From the NCBI RefSeq assembly GCF_003966975.1, contig NZ_AP018437.1:2666001-2730000 (forward strand): a stretch of DNA of 64,000 nucleotides, in the 5' to 3' direction. The stretch is from Pelolinea submarina. Lineage in GTDB: Bacteria > Chloroflexota > Anaerolineae > Anaerolineales > Anaerolineaceae. The notes below the pieces were generated by a model. It did no database searches. It was given only the letters and a program-made list of their open reading frames with translations, and was not told where the DNA came from. Position numbers and translations under genes: made by a program. Shown piece by piece: positions 24,177 through 32,605 of the stretch (the first letter of the stretch is position 1; each line of letters begins with the position of its first letter).

Positions 24177-25610
24177 TTATTCTGCGGTTCTTTCCGCAAC
24201 CAAAGCTTCCACCTGCTCCTGCAGCCAGGCGGCGCCGGTTTCGGGCGTCATGTTGCCTTCCAGGGCGATGTTGCTGATCACTTGCGGAATCAAAAGCGTG
24301 CCTTCGATGTCGCCAATGACAGCTTTCTCGGTCGCGTCGTAATCGGCGCGGAACAGCCAGCGGTTCACGGTGTCGTAGCCGTTGGCAATTTGATCCAGCG
24401 TTTCGCTGGAGTAATTAGCGAAGAAGGGGCTGAGGTCTTTCCAGCCGGCCACGGCGCTCTTTAGCACCGGCACTTTACCAAAGGGGGCCAGCGTCAAAAT
24501 GTCCATATAGCCATCCTTCAGGAAATATTCAACCACATCCTGCGCTTCGGGGTCAGCGCCGTCCATAATAGCCAGGGTAACCAATTGGCCATAGGAGGCT
24601 GAACCGCCGTTGGCGCCTTCCATTTGCGGGGCAAAACCGGTCTTGAGGGCCAGATCTTCCACCGCGATTTGCACTTTGCCGCCATCGGTCAGGCCGGAGC
24701 CTTCCACCAGGTCGTCCATGATATAGGTGCTGTAGAACATCATGCCGGACTGATCCAGCTCATAGGATTCGCGGGCACCCTGCCAGTATTGCGGGCCGGG
24801 CAGCGCGCAGCGCTGCAAACCGGTATAGAATTCCAGCGCGGCGATCATTTCGGGGGTATCCATGGTGACGTTGCCGGCCTCATCGAACGGCCAGGCGCCG
24901 TTGGAGATAGCTACCTGCTCAAAGACCTGATGGCCGTAATTCTGGCCGGGGTCGGTGCCCAGGCCCAGCGCGTAGATCAGGTTCTCGGTGCCGGGCAGCG
25001 CGTCGCAAGCTGCGTTGATGTCGTCCCAGGTAACGGGAGCGTTCAGGCCCAGCGTGTCAAAGATGTCCGAGCGGTACCAAAGTGCCTGCACCCAGCCGTC
25101 GTAAGGCACGGCCGCGTACTTGCCGGTACCCGGGTCAACCACCATGTTCAACGGGCTGGCGCGGAAGTCATCCTTGCCAATGCTGTCGATCACGGCGGTG
25201 GAGGCGTCCTCATCCAGGATGCCATCGGCGGCGAAGGCCGCCACGCGTTCAACGCCCATGCGCACGATATCCGGCAGGCGGTTGGCTGCCAGAGCCGTGG
25301 CGATGCGCTGGGTAACGCCGGCTTCTTCAATCGGGACGATGCGCACATCCACTTCGGGGTGCGCTTCCATGTATTTCTGGGCGACCGCTTCGTAAGCGTC
25401 CACCCGTTCTTCCTCGTTATCGGTGGTCCAGAATTCCACCACCACCTTATCGGCCGGGGCTGCTTCAGCAACGGGCACGGCTACTTCTTCGGACAGTGTT
25501 TCCGCGTCCGGTTGCGCCTCCATAACCTCCTCAGCGGCTGCGGGCGCGCACTGCACGGCCACAAAAGCCACCAGGACCAATAAAGTCACTAACATGAATT
25601 TTCTTTTCAT
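24177..25610 (-). CDS. Carbohydrate ABC transporter substrate-binding lipoprotein
   Basis: The start chosen is the ATG at 25610, preceded by AGGAAGAG, giving 477 residues. A longer frame from 25661 lacks a good ribosome site. The signal peptide ends in a lipobox (VAVQC), so the protein is membrane-anchored outside the cell. The mature part is a family 1 (MalE-like) binding protein: KVVVEFWTTDNEEERVDAYE, then LPDIVRMGVERVAAFAADG and the C-terminal ALVAERTAE. The ligand is probably the glycoside handled by the GH13 and GT4 enzymes further down the operon. It is the second gene after the LacI regulator. Confidence 0.93.
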   Translation of the reverse strand: MKRKFMLVTLLVLVAFVAVQCAPAAAEEVMEAQPDAETLSEEVAVPVAEAAPADKVVVEFWTTDNEEERVDAYEAVAQKYMEAHPEVDVRIVPIEEAGVTQRIATALAANRLPDIVRMGVERVAAFAADGILDEDASTAVIDSIGKDDFRASPLNMVVDPGTGKYAAVPYDGWVQALWYRSDIFDTLGLNAPVTWDDINAACDALPGTENLIYALGLGTDPGQNYGHQVFEQVAISNGAWPFDEAGNVTMDTPEMIAALEFYTGLQRCALPGPQYWQGARESYELDQSGMMFYSTYIMDDLVEGSGLTDGGKVQIAVEDLALKTGFAPQMEGANGGSASYGQLVTLAIMDGADPEAQDVVEYFLKDGYMDILTLAPFGKVPVLKSAVAGWKDLSPFFANYSSETLDQIANGYDTVNRWLFRADYDATEKAVIGDIEGTLLIPQVISNIALEGNMTPETGAAWLQEQVEALVAERTAE

Positions 25611-25702
25611 TTCTCTTCCTTTCATTTTTTTCTCATTCGCCTTTTCCCCTTGAAATATCATTTTTGCTTGTGTTTATTCACCTCCTGAGTCAGTCTGTTA
25701 AT

Positions 25703-26722
25703 TTACGCAATCGGAATACCGGTTGAATTTCTTATCATCAAAGCAGGTTCCAGCAGGATCTGCTTGCGATCGAATGCCACTTCATTCAGCAGGTCCACCA
25801 ACATCTCGCAGGCCGAGCGGCCGATCTGGTAAATCGGCTGCGACACGGTGGTCAGCGAGGGCTGCACGTATTCAGAAATGGGGATGTCGTCAAAGCCGGT
25901 CACGGAAATCTCGCGCCCGACCGTCAGGCCGGAATCCTGGATGGCGCGGATGGCGCCGATGGCCATCAGGTCGTTGCAGGCTACGATGGCCGTGGGGCGT
26001 TCGGGCAAGCCGATCAGCTCCAGGGTGCGCTCGTAGCCGCCCTTCTCGGTCAGGTCGCCGGTCAGCACGTATTCGGGCCGCATGCTGATGCCGTGCTTGG
26101 CCAAGCCTTCTTTGAGGCCCTTCATGCGGTGCGTGGCGAAGGTCATGTTAAGCGAGGGCGCGATGCAGGCAAAGCGCCGGTGGCCCAGCTTGACCAGGTG
26201 GTCTACGATCAAGCGCATGCCCTGTTCGGAATTTTCGTCGATGTAGGGGATGTGCTCCAGCCCGGGCACGCGCCCGAAGGCTACAAAGGGAAAGTTGATC
26301 GAATCCAGGTAGCGGATGCGCTGGTCGTCCACGCGTGTGCGCACGATGATGAATCCGTCCACGCGGCGGCTCTGCACGAACTTCTCGTAGGTGTCCATTT
26401 CGTGCGCGCCGGGCGGGCAGGTCGAGACCAGCAGGTCGTAGTCTTGCTCGGCGGCCGCGTTGCCAATGCCGGCCAGGAACTCACTGAAGAAGGGGTCGGA
26501 AAAGCGCGGGCCGAAGGTGGGCAGGATGAAACCGATCGTGTCGGTGTGCTGCTGGCGCAGCAATTGCGCCTGCTTGTTGGCTACGTAGCCCATTTCTTTG
26601 GCTGCCTGGCGCACCAGCTCCTTGGTTTCTTCGCTGACGTCGTCGTAATCGTGCAAGGCGCGTGAGACGGTAGTGATGGAACGGTTGACCTTTTTAGCGA
26701 TGTCGCGGATGGTGGGCTGCAC
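25703..26722 (-). CDS. LacI-family transcriptional repressor of the sugar operon
   Basis: The start chosen is GTG at 26722, 5 bases after AGGAGG, giving 339 residues beginning MQPTIRDIAKKVNRS. The ATG at 26743 lies inside the operator and lacks a site. The helix-turn-helix and hinge (VNRSITTVSRALHDYDDVSEET) are typical, followed by a sugar-binding periplasmic-type domain (ending EPALMIRNSTGI). Two copies of the LacI-type palindrome CCAAAACGTTTTGG lie in its own promoter, so it represses itself and probably the whole downstream operon. The inducer is likely the imported sugar. Confidence 0.93.
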   Translation of the reverse strand: MQPTIRDIAKKVNRSITTVSRALHDYDDVSEETKELVRQAAKEMGYVANKQAQLLRQQHTDTIGFILPTFGPRFSDPFFSEFLAGIGNAAAEQDYDLLVSTCPPGAHEMDTYEKFVQSRRVDGFIIVRTRVDDQRIRYLDSINFPFVAFGRVPGLEHIPYIDENSEQGMRLIVDHLVKLGHRRFACIAPSLNMTFATHRMKGLKEGLAKHGISMRPEYVLTGDLTEKGGYERTLELIGLPERPTAIVACNDLMAIGAIRAIQDSGLTVGREISVTGFDDIPISEYVQPSLTTVSQPIYQIGRSACEMLVDLLNEVAFDRKQILLEPALMIRNSTGIPIA

Positions 26723-26739
26723 AATTCCTCCTGAAATAA

Positions 26740-26792
26740 CCAAAACGTTTTGGGTACTTTTCCAGTATAACCCAAAACGTTTTGGATTTCAA
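26740..26792 (-). promoter_or_regulatory. Promoter with two LacI-type operators
   Basis: On the minus strand TTGAAA (26792-26787), a 17-base spacer and TATACT (26769-26764) form a strong promoter. One CCAAAACGTTTTGG palindrome (26772-26785) fills the spacer, and a second (26740-26753) lies just downstream of the transcription start. The centres are 32 bases apart, about three helical turns. Confidence 0.88.
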
Positions 26793-26846
26793 GAAACAAA
26801 TAATTAGGTTTTTCTATTTTTTAGTGATATCATTCTAGAAATAAAG

Positions 26847-27875
26847 ATGGGAAGCCATAAAAAGAAATCAGGATTACCTGCCGAGGCGTACAGAGAAACA
26901 ATAAATAAGCATTGGGATGAAGCTGTATGTATGCATCCGTCTGCATCACCGTCAATCTGTGACAAAATCATTTCAGCACATACAATACAGAGGTCTGGAT
27001 TATTAGAAAGAATAATTAGTCTCGATAATCATGTCCTCACTTTCTATAAAAGCGAAGGTTTGGAACCAATAAGGGTGGGATGGAGAAGAGCATCAACCAT
27101 CAAAGGTTTTTGTGGTATTCACGATAAATCAACATTTAATCCAATTGAAGATCATCCTTTTACAGGGACTCCTGAGCAATTCTTCTTGATTGGATATCGT
27201 GCGCTTTGCCACGAAATTTATCAAAAGAGAGGTGCACTCAGAGCTTCGCCCGAAATTATAAAACAAGCAAAAACTGACTCTGGTTTAACCGAAGAAGAAA
27301 GAGAAAAAAGATTACATTTAATTGAAGTCCAAGATTTAGGATATCAAAAAGGTCTTGAACATTTTCTTCAACTCAAAACCAAAATGGATAAGCAACTTCT
27401 CACAAAAGATTATTCCGGATGGAATAATTGGACCGTGGAGTTCGAAGGAGATATTTCAGTTGTAAGTACGGGTGCAATTTCACCCAATGTTGATTTAGAT
27501 GGCAATGTATTGCAAGAATTGCATGATTCTAACAGCGAGCAACAGTCTTTTCTGTTTGGGATGATTCCTACTGACAAAGGCGGGATTATTGTATTCATCT
27601 GGCCTAAAGAGTGGAAGGTTCCCGAACAATTCCTTAGGTCATTATCCCAAAACAGTAGTGAACATTTACTTGAATTCATTGTCCAAGTTTTTTTTGCGTA
27701 TATTGAAAATACATATTTTTCGGAATCATGGTGGAATTCGTTAATTTTACTAGTCCAAAATCATCTACGTAATCTAGCAATAATCCCTAACGCTTACTAC
27801 ACACCAATAGGGCTTTTAAAAATAAAATTCATGCCATGGAAATTGATTAGATCTGAATTTAAAAATAATGAATAA
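26847..27875 (+). CDS. Orphan protein with Cys/His putative zinc-binding N-terminus
   Basis: I do not assign a function to this 342-residue protein. It has no signal peptide. Near the N-terminus, C28, H30, C38 and H45 (SICDKIISAHTIQRSGLLE), then C89 and H92 (GFCGIHDKSTFNPIE), look like a zinc-binding treble-clef or HNH-like site. A charged helical segment follows (about 140-190). The C-terminal part is mixed and contains aromatic stretches (SESWWNSLILLVQNHLRNL). Its AT-rich composition contrasts with the flanking genes, which suggests lateral acquisition. The start is divergent from the lacI promoter, without a strong ribosome site. A nuclease or defence role is possible but only a guess. Confidence 0.7.
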   Translation: MGSHKKKSGLPAEAYRETINKHWDEAVCMHPSASPSICDKIISAHTIQRSGLLERIISLDNHVLTFYKSEGLEPIRVGWRRASTIKGFCGIHDKSTFNPIEDHPFTGTPEQFFLIGYRALCHEIYQKRGALRASPEIIKQAKTDSGLTEEEREKRLHLIEVQDLGYQKGLEHFLQLKTKMDKQLLTKDYSGWNNWTVEFEGDISVVSTGAISPNVDLDGNVLQELHDSNSEQQSFLFGMIPTDKGGIIVFIWPKEWKVPEQFLRSLSQNSSEHLLEFIVQVFFAYIENTYFSESWWNSLILLVQNHLRNLAIIPNAYYTPIGLLKIKFMPWKLIRSEFKNNE

Positions 27876-28207
27876 AGAAATGACATTTAATTTCCTGAAT
27901 ATTTACAAAAAATAATGGTGGTTCCGCCTAATAGGCTACGGTAAATTCATTATGAGATCCCCGAAAAAATTAAAATCAAAAACTTACCTTGGTGCCATAT
28001 TAAGCAACTTGATCAAGATCGGATAATCCTTCACGTGGATAGCCGCGGTGACCAAGTCGCCACTTCCTTCGCGGATAGAAGTGGTGATTTTGTCGAAAAC
28101 CCAAATAACATTACCCACTAACACCTCACTGTTGACATATCCATACCACCAAGTCCACAGTCATAAACGTATAATTAGTAAAATTCGAAATCCCAGGGAG
28201 AGAGAAA
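27876..28207. other. Intergenic region without recognised gene
   Basis: It is AT-rich at the left and mixed at the right. I see no convincing ORF, RNA gene or repeat. A TATAAT at 28170-28175 could be the -10 of the AIM24 gene, but no -35 at proper distance was found. Confidence 0.5.
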
Positions 28208-29035
28208 ATGAACATCGATGAACTGGAAGTCATAGACAGTATCACATCCGAAGACGGCACTAAAGTAGAGGTGGTGCAATTCAAGGAACTGAAAGGCTCC
28301 GCCAATATTCAGGTGGCCGAGAAGTTATTCTTCGCCAAGGAGGTCGGCATCCGCCTGAAAATGGTGCGGGTGATTTTGAACAACTCGAAGGTGCGCGTCG
28401 AGCCGGGTTCGCTGTATTTCATGAAGGGCAACCTGAAAATGCAGGCCAGCACCGGCGGGGGCGTCATGCAGGGCCTGGCCAGGAAAATGGTTTCGGGCGA
28501 GACCTTCTTCGTCAACGAGATCGTCGGCAGCGGGGAGATCTACTTTGAGCCCACCTTCGGCCATTTCATGCTGCACAAGGTCGACAAGAACGAGGGCGGC
28601 TTGATTGTCGATAGAAGCCTGTTCTACGCCGGCACGCAGGGGCTGGACATTTCCGCGGTCATCCAAAAGAACATTTCCTCTGCCCTGTTCGGCGGGGAGG
28701 GTTTCTTCCAAACACGCATCTATGGAAACGGCATCGCCATTCTGTGTTCGCCCGTCCCGGCGCAGGAGATCATCAAATACCAGCTCAACAACGAGAAATT
28801 GTTTGTGGATGGCAACTTCGCTTTGATGAGAAACGAGAGCATTAATTTCAAAGTCGAAAAGAGCAGCAAGAACTGGTTATCCACCGGCGTTTCGGGTGAA
28901 GGGCTGCTGCAAACCTTCGAAGGCAGCGGCTATGTCTGGATCGCCCCCACTCAGGGTGTTTACAATAATATGGGCCATAAAACGATCACCGAGATGTTCA
29001 ACCAAAAAGGCGTGAGCAATACCAAGACGAAATAA
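28208..29035 (+). CDS. AIM24 family (DUF124) protein
   Basis: The 275-residue protein fits the AIM24/TRAP-like beta-rich family. Typical segments are VEPGSLYFMKGNLKMQAS, the GEIYFEPTFGHFMLH strand pair, GLIVDRSLFYAGTQGLDISA, FGGEGFFQTRIYGNGIA and the closing STGVSGEGLLQTFEGSGYVW. Bacterial members have no settled role; the yeast relative is mitochondrial. No signal peptide is seen. GGGAGAGAG precedes the ATG. It is a single gene ended by a hairpin terminator. Confidence 0.88.
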   Translation: MNIDELEVIDSITSEDGTKVEVVQFKELKGSANIQVAEKLFFAKEVGIRLKMVRVILNNSKVRVEPGSLYFMKGNLKMQASTGGGVMQGLARKMVSGETFFVNEIVGSGEIYFEPTFGHFMLHKVDKNEGGLIVDRSLFYAGTQGLDISAVIQKNISSALFGGEGFFQTRIYGNGIAILCSPVPAQEIIKYQLNNEKLFVDGNFALMRNESINFKVEKSSKNWLSTGVSGEGLLQTFEGSGYVWIAPTQGVYNNMGHKTITEMFNQKGVSNTKTK

Positions 29036-29060
29036 TCTCTTTAAGGAAAATTGAAGAAAA

Positions 29061-29084
29061 AGCGCCGGGAATCCGGCGCTTTTC
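29061..29084. terminator. Terminator of the AIM24 gene
   Basis: Stem AGCGCCGG/CCGGCGCT with loop GAAT is followed by TTTT. A run of A residues precedes it, so it could also serve the minus-strand lipoprotein gene that ends at 29103. Confidence 0.8.
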
Positions 29085-29102
29085 ACAACAGGCTTTGCGT
29101 TG

Positions 29103-29720
29103 TTACTTCACTTTGGTCATCGTATAGGTACAGCAAGGCGAAGCATCTTCACCCTGGTAATTATCCATCACGTAGCCGGTATCGGTAAGGGTGATCACAG
29201 TGCGCTCTTCCCGATCGACCTTGATATCTGAGGTCGGATCCCCCTCCCTTTCTCTCAAAATGTAATATCCCATCCTGGTTATCTGGTATTGGTTCTCCCC
29301 GATTTTTTCGAAGACTTGCGGCTCACCCCCGCCAAAATCGACCGCAACCTGACTCTCGGAAAATTCAAAATCCACGATCATGTTCTCGGTTTCCTGGCAG
29401 ACGCAGGTAAAATTGCTCGAAACAGCGGAGTATTCATGCGAGCCGGAAACGGACTGCTCCACATCCGAAACTGCAGAGGCTACAGCCGGGGCTGAGGCAG
29501 GGGCTGCAGCCTGATGTCCCGACTCCGGCGTTGATTCAACCTGCGGAGCTTCGGTCATCTGCCCCAACAAAGTTTCCATCGTCGCTTTTTCGTGCATTTC
29601 CTCGATAAAGTCTTTCGGCTTCTCGTCATCGCCTATAGCCAGTCCATGGTAACTGATCGAACAAGCCATTGCCACAAAAAATAACACACCCACCACAAGC
29701 AATCCAAAATATCTTTTCAT
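29103..29720 (-). CDS. Hypothetical lipoprotein
   Basis: The 205-residue product begins with a lipoprotein signal (MKRYFGLLVVGVLFFVAMAC, lipid-bearing Cys20). An alanine/proline-rich linker follows (about 70-90), then a beta-rich C-terminal domain with cysteines in FTCVCQETENM and ASPCCTYTMTKV that could form disulfides. I do not recognise the domain. The gene stands alone between the AIM24 gene and a long gene-free gap. Confidence 0.75.
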   Translation of the reverse strand: MKRYFGLLVVGVLFFVAMACSISYHGLAIGDDEKPKDFIEEMHEKATMETLLGQMTEAPQVESTPESGHQAAAPASAPAVASAVSDVEQSVSGSHEYSAVSSNFTCVCQETENMIVDFEFSESQVAVDFGGGEPQVFEKIGENQYQITRMGYYILREREGDPTSDIKVDREERTVITLTDTGYVMDNYQGEDASPCCTYTMTKVK

Positions 29721-30142
29721 TCCTTACACCCTGTCTTCATCCTTCCCAAATGTTTTTCGCCATACTTCTTAAATTGAATAACACTCCCTGACCCCAAAGC
29801 TAATTTGAAGCATATAGTAATTTGGAAATGGCTAAATGGAACGCGTACAAATCCCTTCCTGTAATTAATTATACTATTTTCCGCTTTGTTTACTTTTTCC
29901 CATTTTCATAAGGACATTTTTATCTCATGAGAACTACCCAAAGGGGCAACGGTCGTTTCAACACGTGCCTTGAGTGATGCGCCGGGGGAAAAGAAAGTCA
30001 GCAATCCGTTATGGGGACGCTTTCGTCTCGAGTATATTAAATCCATTAGTCAAAGCGCCGGCCGTTTCAGGCCAGCGCTTTATATTCGTCCGGGAAAATC
30101 TTATTCTCCGTTTTATTGCTAAGCGGATCGCGCGAATCGGCC
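29721..30142. other. Intergenic region, with terminator at its right end
   Basis: No gene is supported in this stretch. A hairpin at 30052-30081 (AAAGCGC and GGCC paired with GGCC and GCGCTTT) lies downstream of the minus-strand FetB-like gene and probably ends its transcript. Confidence 0.55.
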
Positions 30143-30982
30143 TTACCGGTTGCGTTTCATCCCTCCGCCGTTATTCTTGCCGTTTCCTTCTCCTTTTCCT
30201 TCAGTCACCAGCAGCAGCTGCTCCGCCGGTGAGAAGATCTCTTTTTGGATGAAGGCCATGGTGATCATAGCCGACAGGCCGGAGGTGGCGAAGATCATGG
30301 CCATCACAACGAACTGGTAGATGGCGGCGTAAAAAGGGTCGGAGCCGGCAATGACCATACCGGTCATCAAACCCGGGATCCATACGATACCCAGCGTGCG
30401 CAGCGAATCAATGCGCGGGATCAGGCTGGCGTGCACGGAGGCTTGCAGGTAGGGTTTGACTGTCTCCTGCGGGGAAGCGCCCAGCGAAAGGGCCGTCTCG
30501 ATCAGGCCGATGTGCGACCCGATCTCCGCCTTGAAGCGGTTGAGCGCCAGCGCGTTGGAGTTCATGGCAGCCGAGATGATCATGCTGCCCACCGGCACCA
30601 GCGAAAGCAGCTTGTACTCAATCACACCCAGTGCGCTCATCACGCCGATCACCACACCCGAAGCGATGGCAATACCGTAGAAGGAGGCGCGGAAAGCGCC
30701 GTTCACGCCCTTGGCGCGGCGGGCGGCCGTGCGCGCAGCTGCCAGGAACATACCCAACAGGATGAGGATGCCGGCCCAGGTTGGGCTTTTCAATAATGCC
30801 AGCAGCAGCGAGCCGACCACCGTGATCTGCACGATGCCGCGCAGCAGGCTGACCAGCACTTCCTTCTCAATATGAATGCCGCGCCGGTTGGCGATCAGCA
30901 CCACCAGCAGAGCCAGCACAAAGGCGATGGCGACCTGCACAAAACCCAGGACAATTTGATTGCTGAAAAGGTTATTTAGCAT
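30143..30982 (-). CDS. fetB: FetB-like (UPF0014/YbbM) ABC exporter permease
   Basis: The start chosen is the ATG at 30982, preceded by GGAGGAG and overlapping the end of the ATPase gene by 11 bases. It gives 279 residues. The protein has multiple spans and the family signature region SMIISAAMNSNALALNRFKAE and GASPQETVKPYLQASVHASL, with PGLMTGMVIAGSDPFYA. In Escherichia coli FetAB exports iron and aids survival of oxidative stress. The hydrophilic Gly/Asn-rich tail (EGNGKNNGGG) is not typical. Confidence 0.88.
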   Translation of the reverse strand: MLNNLFSNQIVLGFVQVAIAFVLALLVVLIANRRGIHIEKEVLVSLLRGIVQITVVGSLLLALLKSPTWAGILILLGMFLAAARTAARRAKGVNGAFRASFYGIAIASGVVIGVMSALGVIEYKLLSLVPVGSMIISAAMNSNALALNRFKAEIGSHIGLIETALSLGASPQETVKPYLQASVHASLIPRIDSLRTLGIVWIPGLMTGMVIAGSDPFYAAIYQFVVMAMIFATSGLSAMITMAFIQKEIFSPAEQLLLVTEGKGEGNGKNNGGGMKRNR

Positions 30983-31673
30983 GGATGATCTCCTCCACCG
31001 GCCCGTATTGCTGCACACGGCCGCCTTCCAGCACCAGCGCCGTCTCGGCCAGCCGCCCGGCCTGCTGCATGTCGTGTGTGACGATGATGAAGGTCAGCTT
31101 TTGGCGTTGAGCAATATCGCACAACAGCTTTTCCACCTGCAAACGCGATTCTTCGTCCAGCGCGGAGGTAGGCTCGTCCATCAACAGAATTTCCGGGGAG
31201 TTGGCCAGCGTGCGCGCGATGGACACGCGCTGCGCCTCGCCGCCGGACAGGTTGGCTACATCGCGCCCGGCAAAATCCGGCAGGTCCACATTGGACAGCA
31301 GCTCCGCGATGGCCTCGTCCGAGATCTCCGCTTGTCTTTGAGCCGGACCGAAGCGCAGGTTATCGGCCACCGTACCGGGGAACAGGTAAGGCTGCTGCAG
31401 GATCAAGCCGATCTTGCGGCGCAGCTCGCGCGGGGGAGTTTCTTTGTAATCACGGCCTTTATAGACTACTCGGCCCTGCGTGGGTTCGAGCAGGCGGTTG
31501 AGCAAACGCAGCAGGGTGGACTTACCGCTGCCGCTGCTGCCCACCACGGCCAGATGCTCGCCCAGCTTCAAATCGAAGCTGATATCTTTCAGAATGACCT
31601 TGCCGTCATTCTGATAACCCAGGTCTTGTACTTTCAGGATGGTGTCCTGTCCGCTGGATCGATCCGATTGCAT
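30972..31673 (-). CDS. fetA: FetA-like ABC exporter ATPase
   Basis: The ATG at 31673 has GGAG 6 bases upstream and gives 233 residues; an ATG 12 bases earlier is possible. Motifs are complete: Walker A GSSGSGKST, Q-loop ILQQPYLFPG, signature LSGGEAQR, Walker B ILLMDEPTSALD and the H-loop VTHDMQQ. It pairs with the overlapping UPF0014 permease. The pair is probably an iron or metal exporter, by analogy with FetAB. Confidence 0.88.
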   Translation of the reverse strand: MQSDRSSGQDTILKVQDLGYQNDGKVILKDISFDLKLGEHLAVVGSSGSGKSTLLRLLNRLLEPTQGRVVYKGRDYKETPPRELRRKIGLILQQPYLFPGTVADNLRFGPAQRQAEISDEAIAELLSNVDLPDFAGRDVANLSGGEAQRVSIARTLANSPEILLMDEPTSALDEESRLQVEKLLCDIAQRQKLTFIIVTHDMQQAGRLAETALVLEGGRVQQYGPVEEIIHAK

Positions 31674-31810
31674 AAATTTCTCCATCTTTCATTGTTTTCA
31701 AACGGTTTATTTTACCCTCCCTGGAAAAATCCGCCTGAGCCTTCGGAATTCGCGAGTTTTTCGCAATGGTTATGAGTTAGATTGAAGAGAAACATTTTGG
31801 CTATAAATAA

Positions 31811-31839
31811 AAATATCCCTCTACCGGAGAGGGATATTT
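31811..31839. terminator. Terminator after the SIS-domain gene
   Basis: Stem AAATATCCCTCT/AGAGGGATATTT with loop ACCGG. It lies between two minus-strand units and has A/T-rich edges on both sides. Confidence 0.7.
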
Positions 31840-31857
31840 ACACTACCTTTCTCTTTC

Positions 31858-32604
31858 TTATAAGTAGAAGATGCGATCTGCGTATTGCTCGAACATTTTC
31901 TGGTTATGCTCCGCGCCTCCGTCCACGTTGGCCGCGATCAGCACGGGCGGGGTAATGCCCCGCTCCAACAGCTTCTCAATGGTGGCCGTGGTCAGGCAGT
32001 GCAGCAGAGCTGTGCTGGTCACGCCTGAACCGGGGGTAAACCTGGCTTTCAGGCCTTCGGCAGAGAGCATGGCATCGCCCTTTTCCACTTTGTTGTCCAG
32101 CACAACATCGGCAAACTCATACATCTTTTTCCCGGAAGAATGCCGCGAGGTTACTTCTTTTGAGTATTTATAGGAAGTCACTCCGATGACCTTGATACCG
32201 CGCTCGTGCGCCAGTTTGGCCATTTCAATCGGCACAGCATTGCGCCCCGAGACAGACACGATGATCAATACATCACCCGCCTGAATGGGCTGGTTATCGA
32301 GGATCACCTCGGCATAGCCCGGCATGCGTTCAATGGCTGACGTCAGTGTGTTGGGATGCACATCCAGGTGAGCGATACCCGGCGCGTAAACGGGGTTCAT
32401 CAGCATGAACCCGCCCGCCCGATAAACGATGTCCTGCACCGGCAGCGAAGAATGTGTGCAGCCAAAGGCAAATAGCCGCCCACCGTTCTGCACCGCGTCG
32501 GCCATCAGGGTCGCTGCCGCGTCGATATTGTCATTCTCTTCATTTTCTATTTGCTTCAGGAGGGCAATGAGCCCTTCCAAATATTCATGCGTCAATTTTG
32601 ACAT
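31858..32604 (-). CDS. SIS-domain protein (UPF0309 type)
   Basis: The 248-residue protein is a sugar isomerase (SIS) domain protein. Visible features are GGRLFAFGCTHSSLPVQD near the N-terminus, then VLIIVSVSGRNAVPIEMAKLA (phosphosugar-binding loop) and GVTSYKYSKEVTSRH. The exact reaction is unknown. It starts one base before the nagA stop, so it is co-transcribed with the amino-sugar deacetylase and may act on an amino-sugar phosphate or sense one. Confidence 0.85.
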   Translation of the reverse strand: MSKLTHEYLEGLIALLKQIENEENDNIDAAATLMADAVQNGGRLFAFGCTHSSLPVQDIVYRAGGFMLMNPVYAPGIAHLDVHPNTLTSAIERMPGYAEVILDNQPIQAGDVLIIVSVSGRNAVPIEMAKLAHERGIKVIGVTSYKYSKEVTSRHSSGKKMYEFADVVLDNKVEKGDAMLSAEGLKARFTPGSGVTSTALLHCLTTATIEKLLERGITPPVLIAANVDGGAEHNQKMFEQYADRIFYL

Positions 32605-32605
32605 A

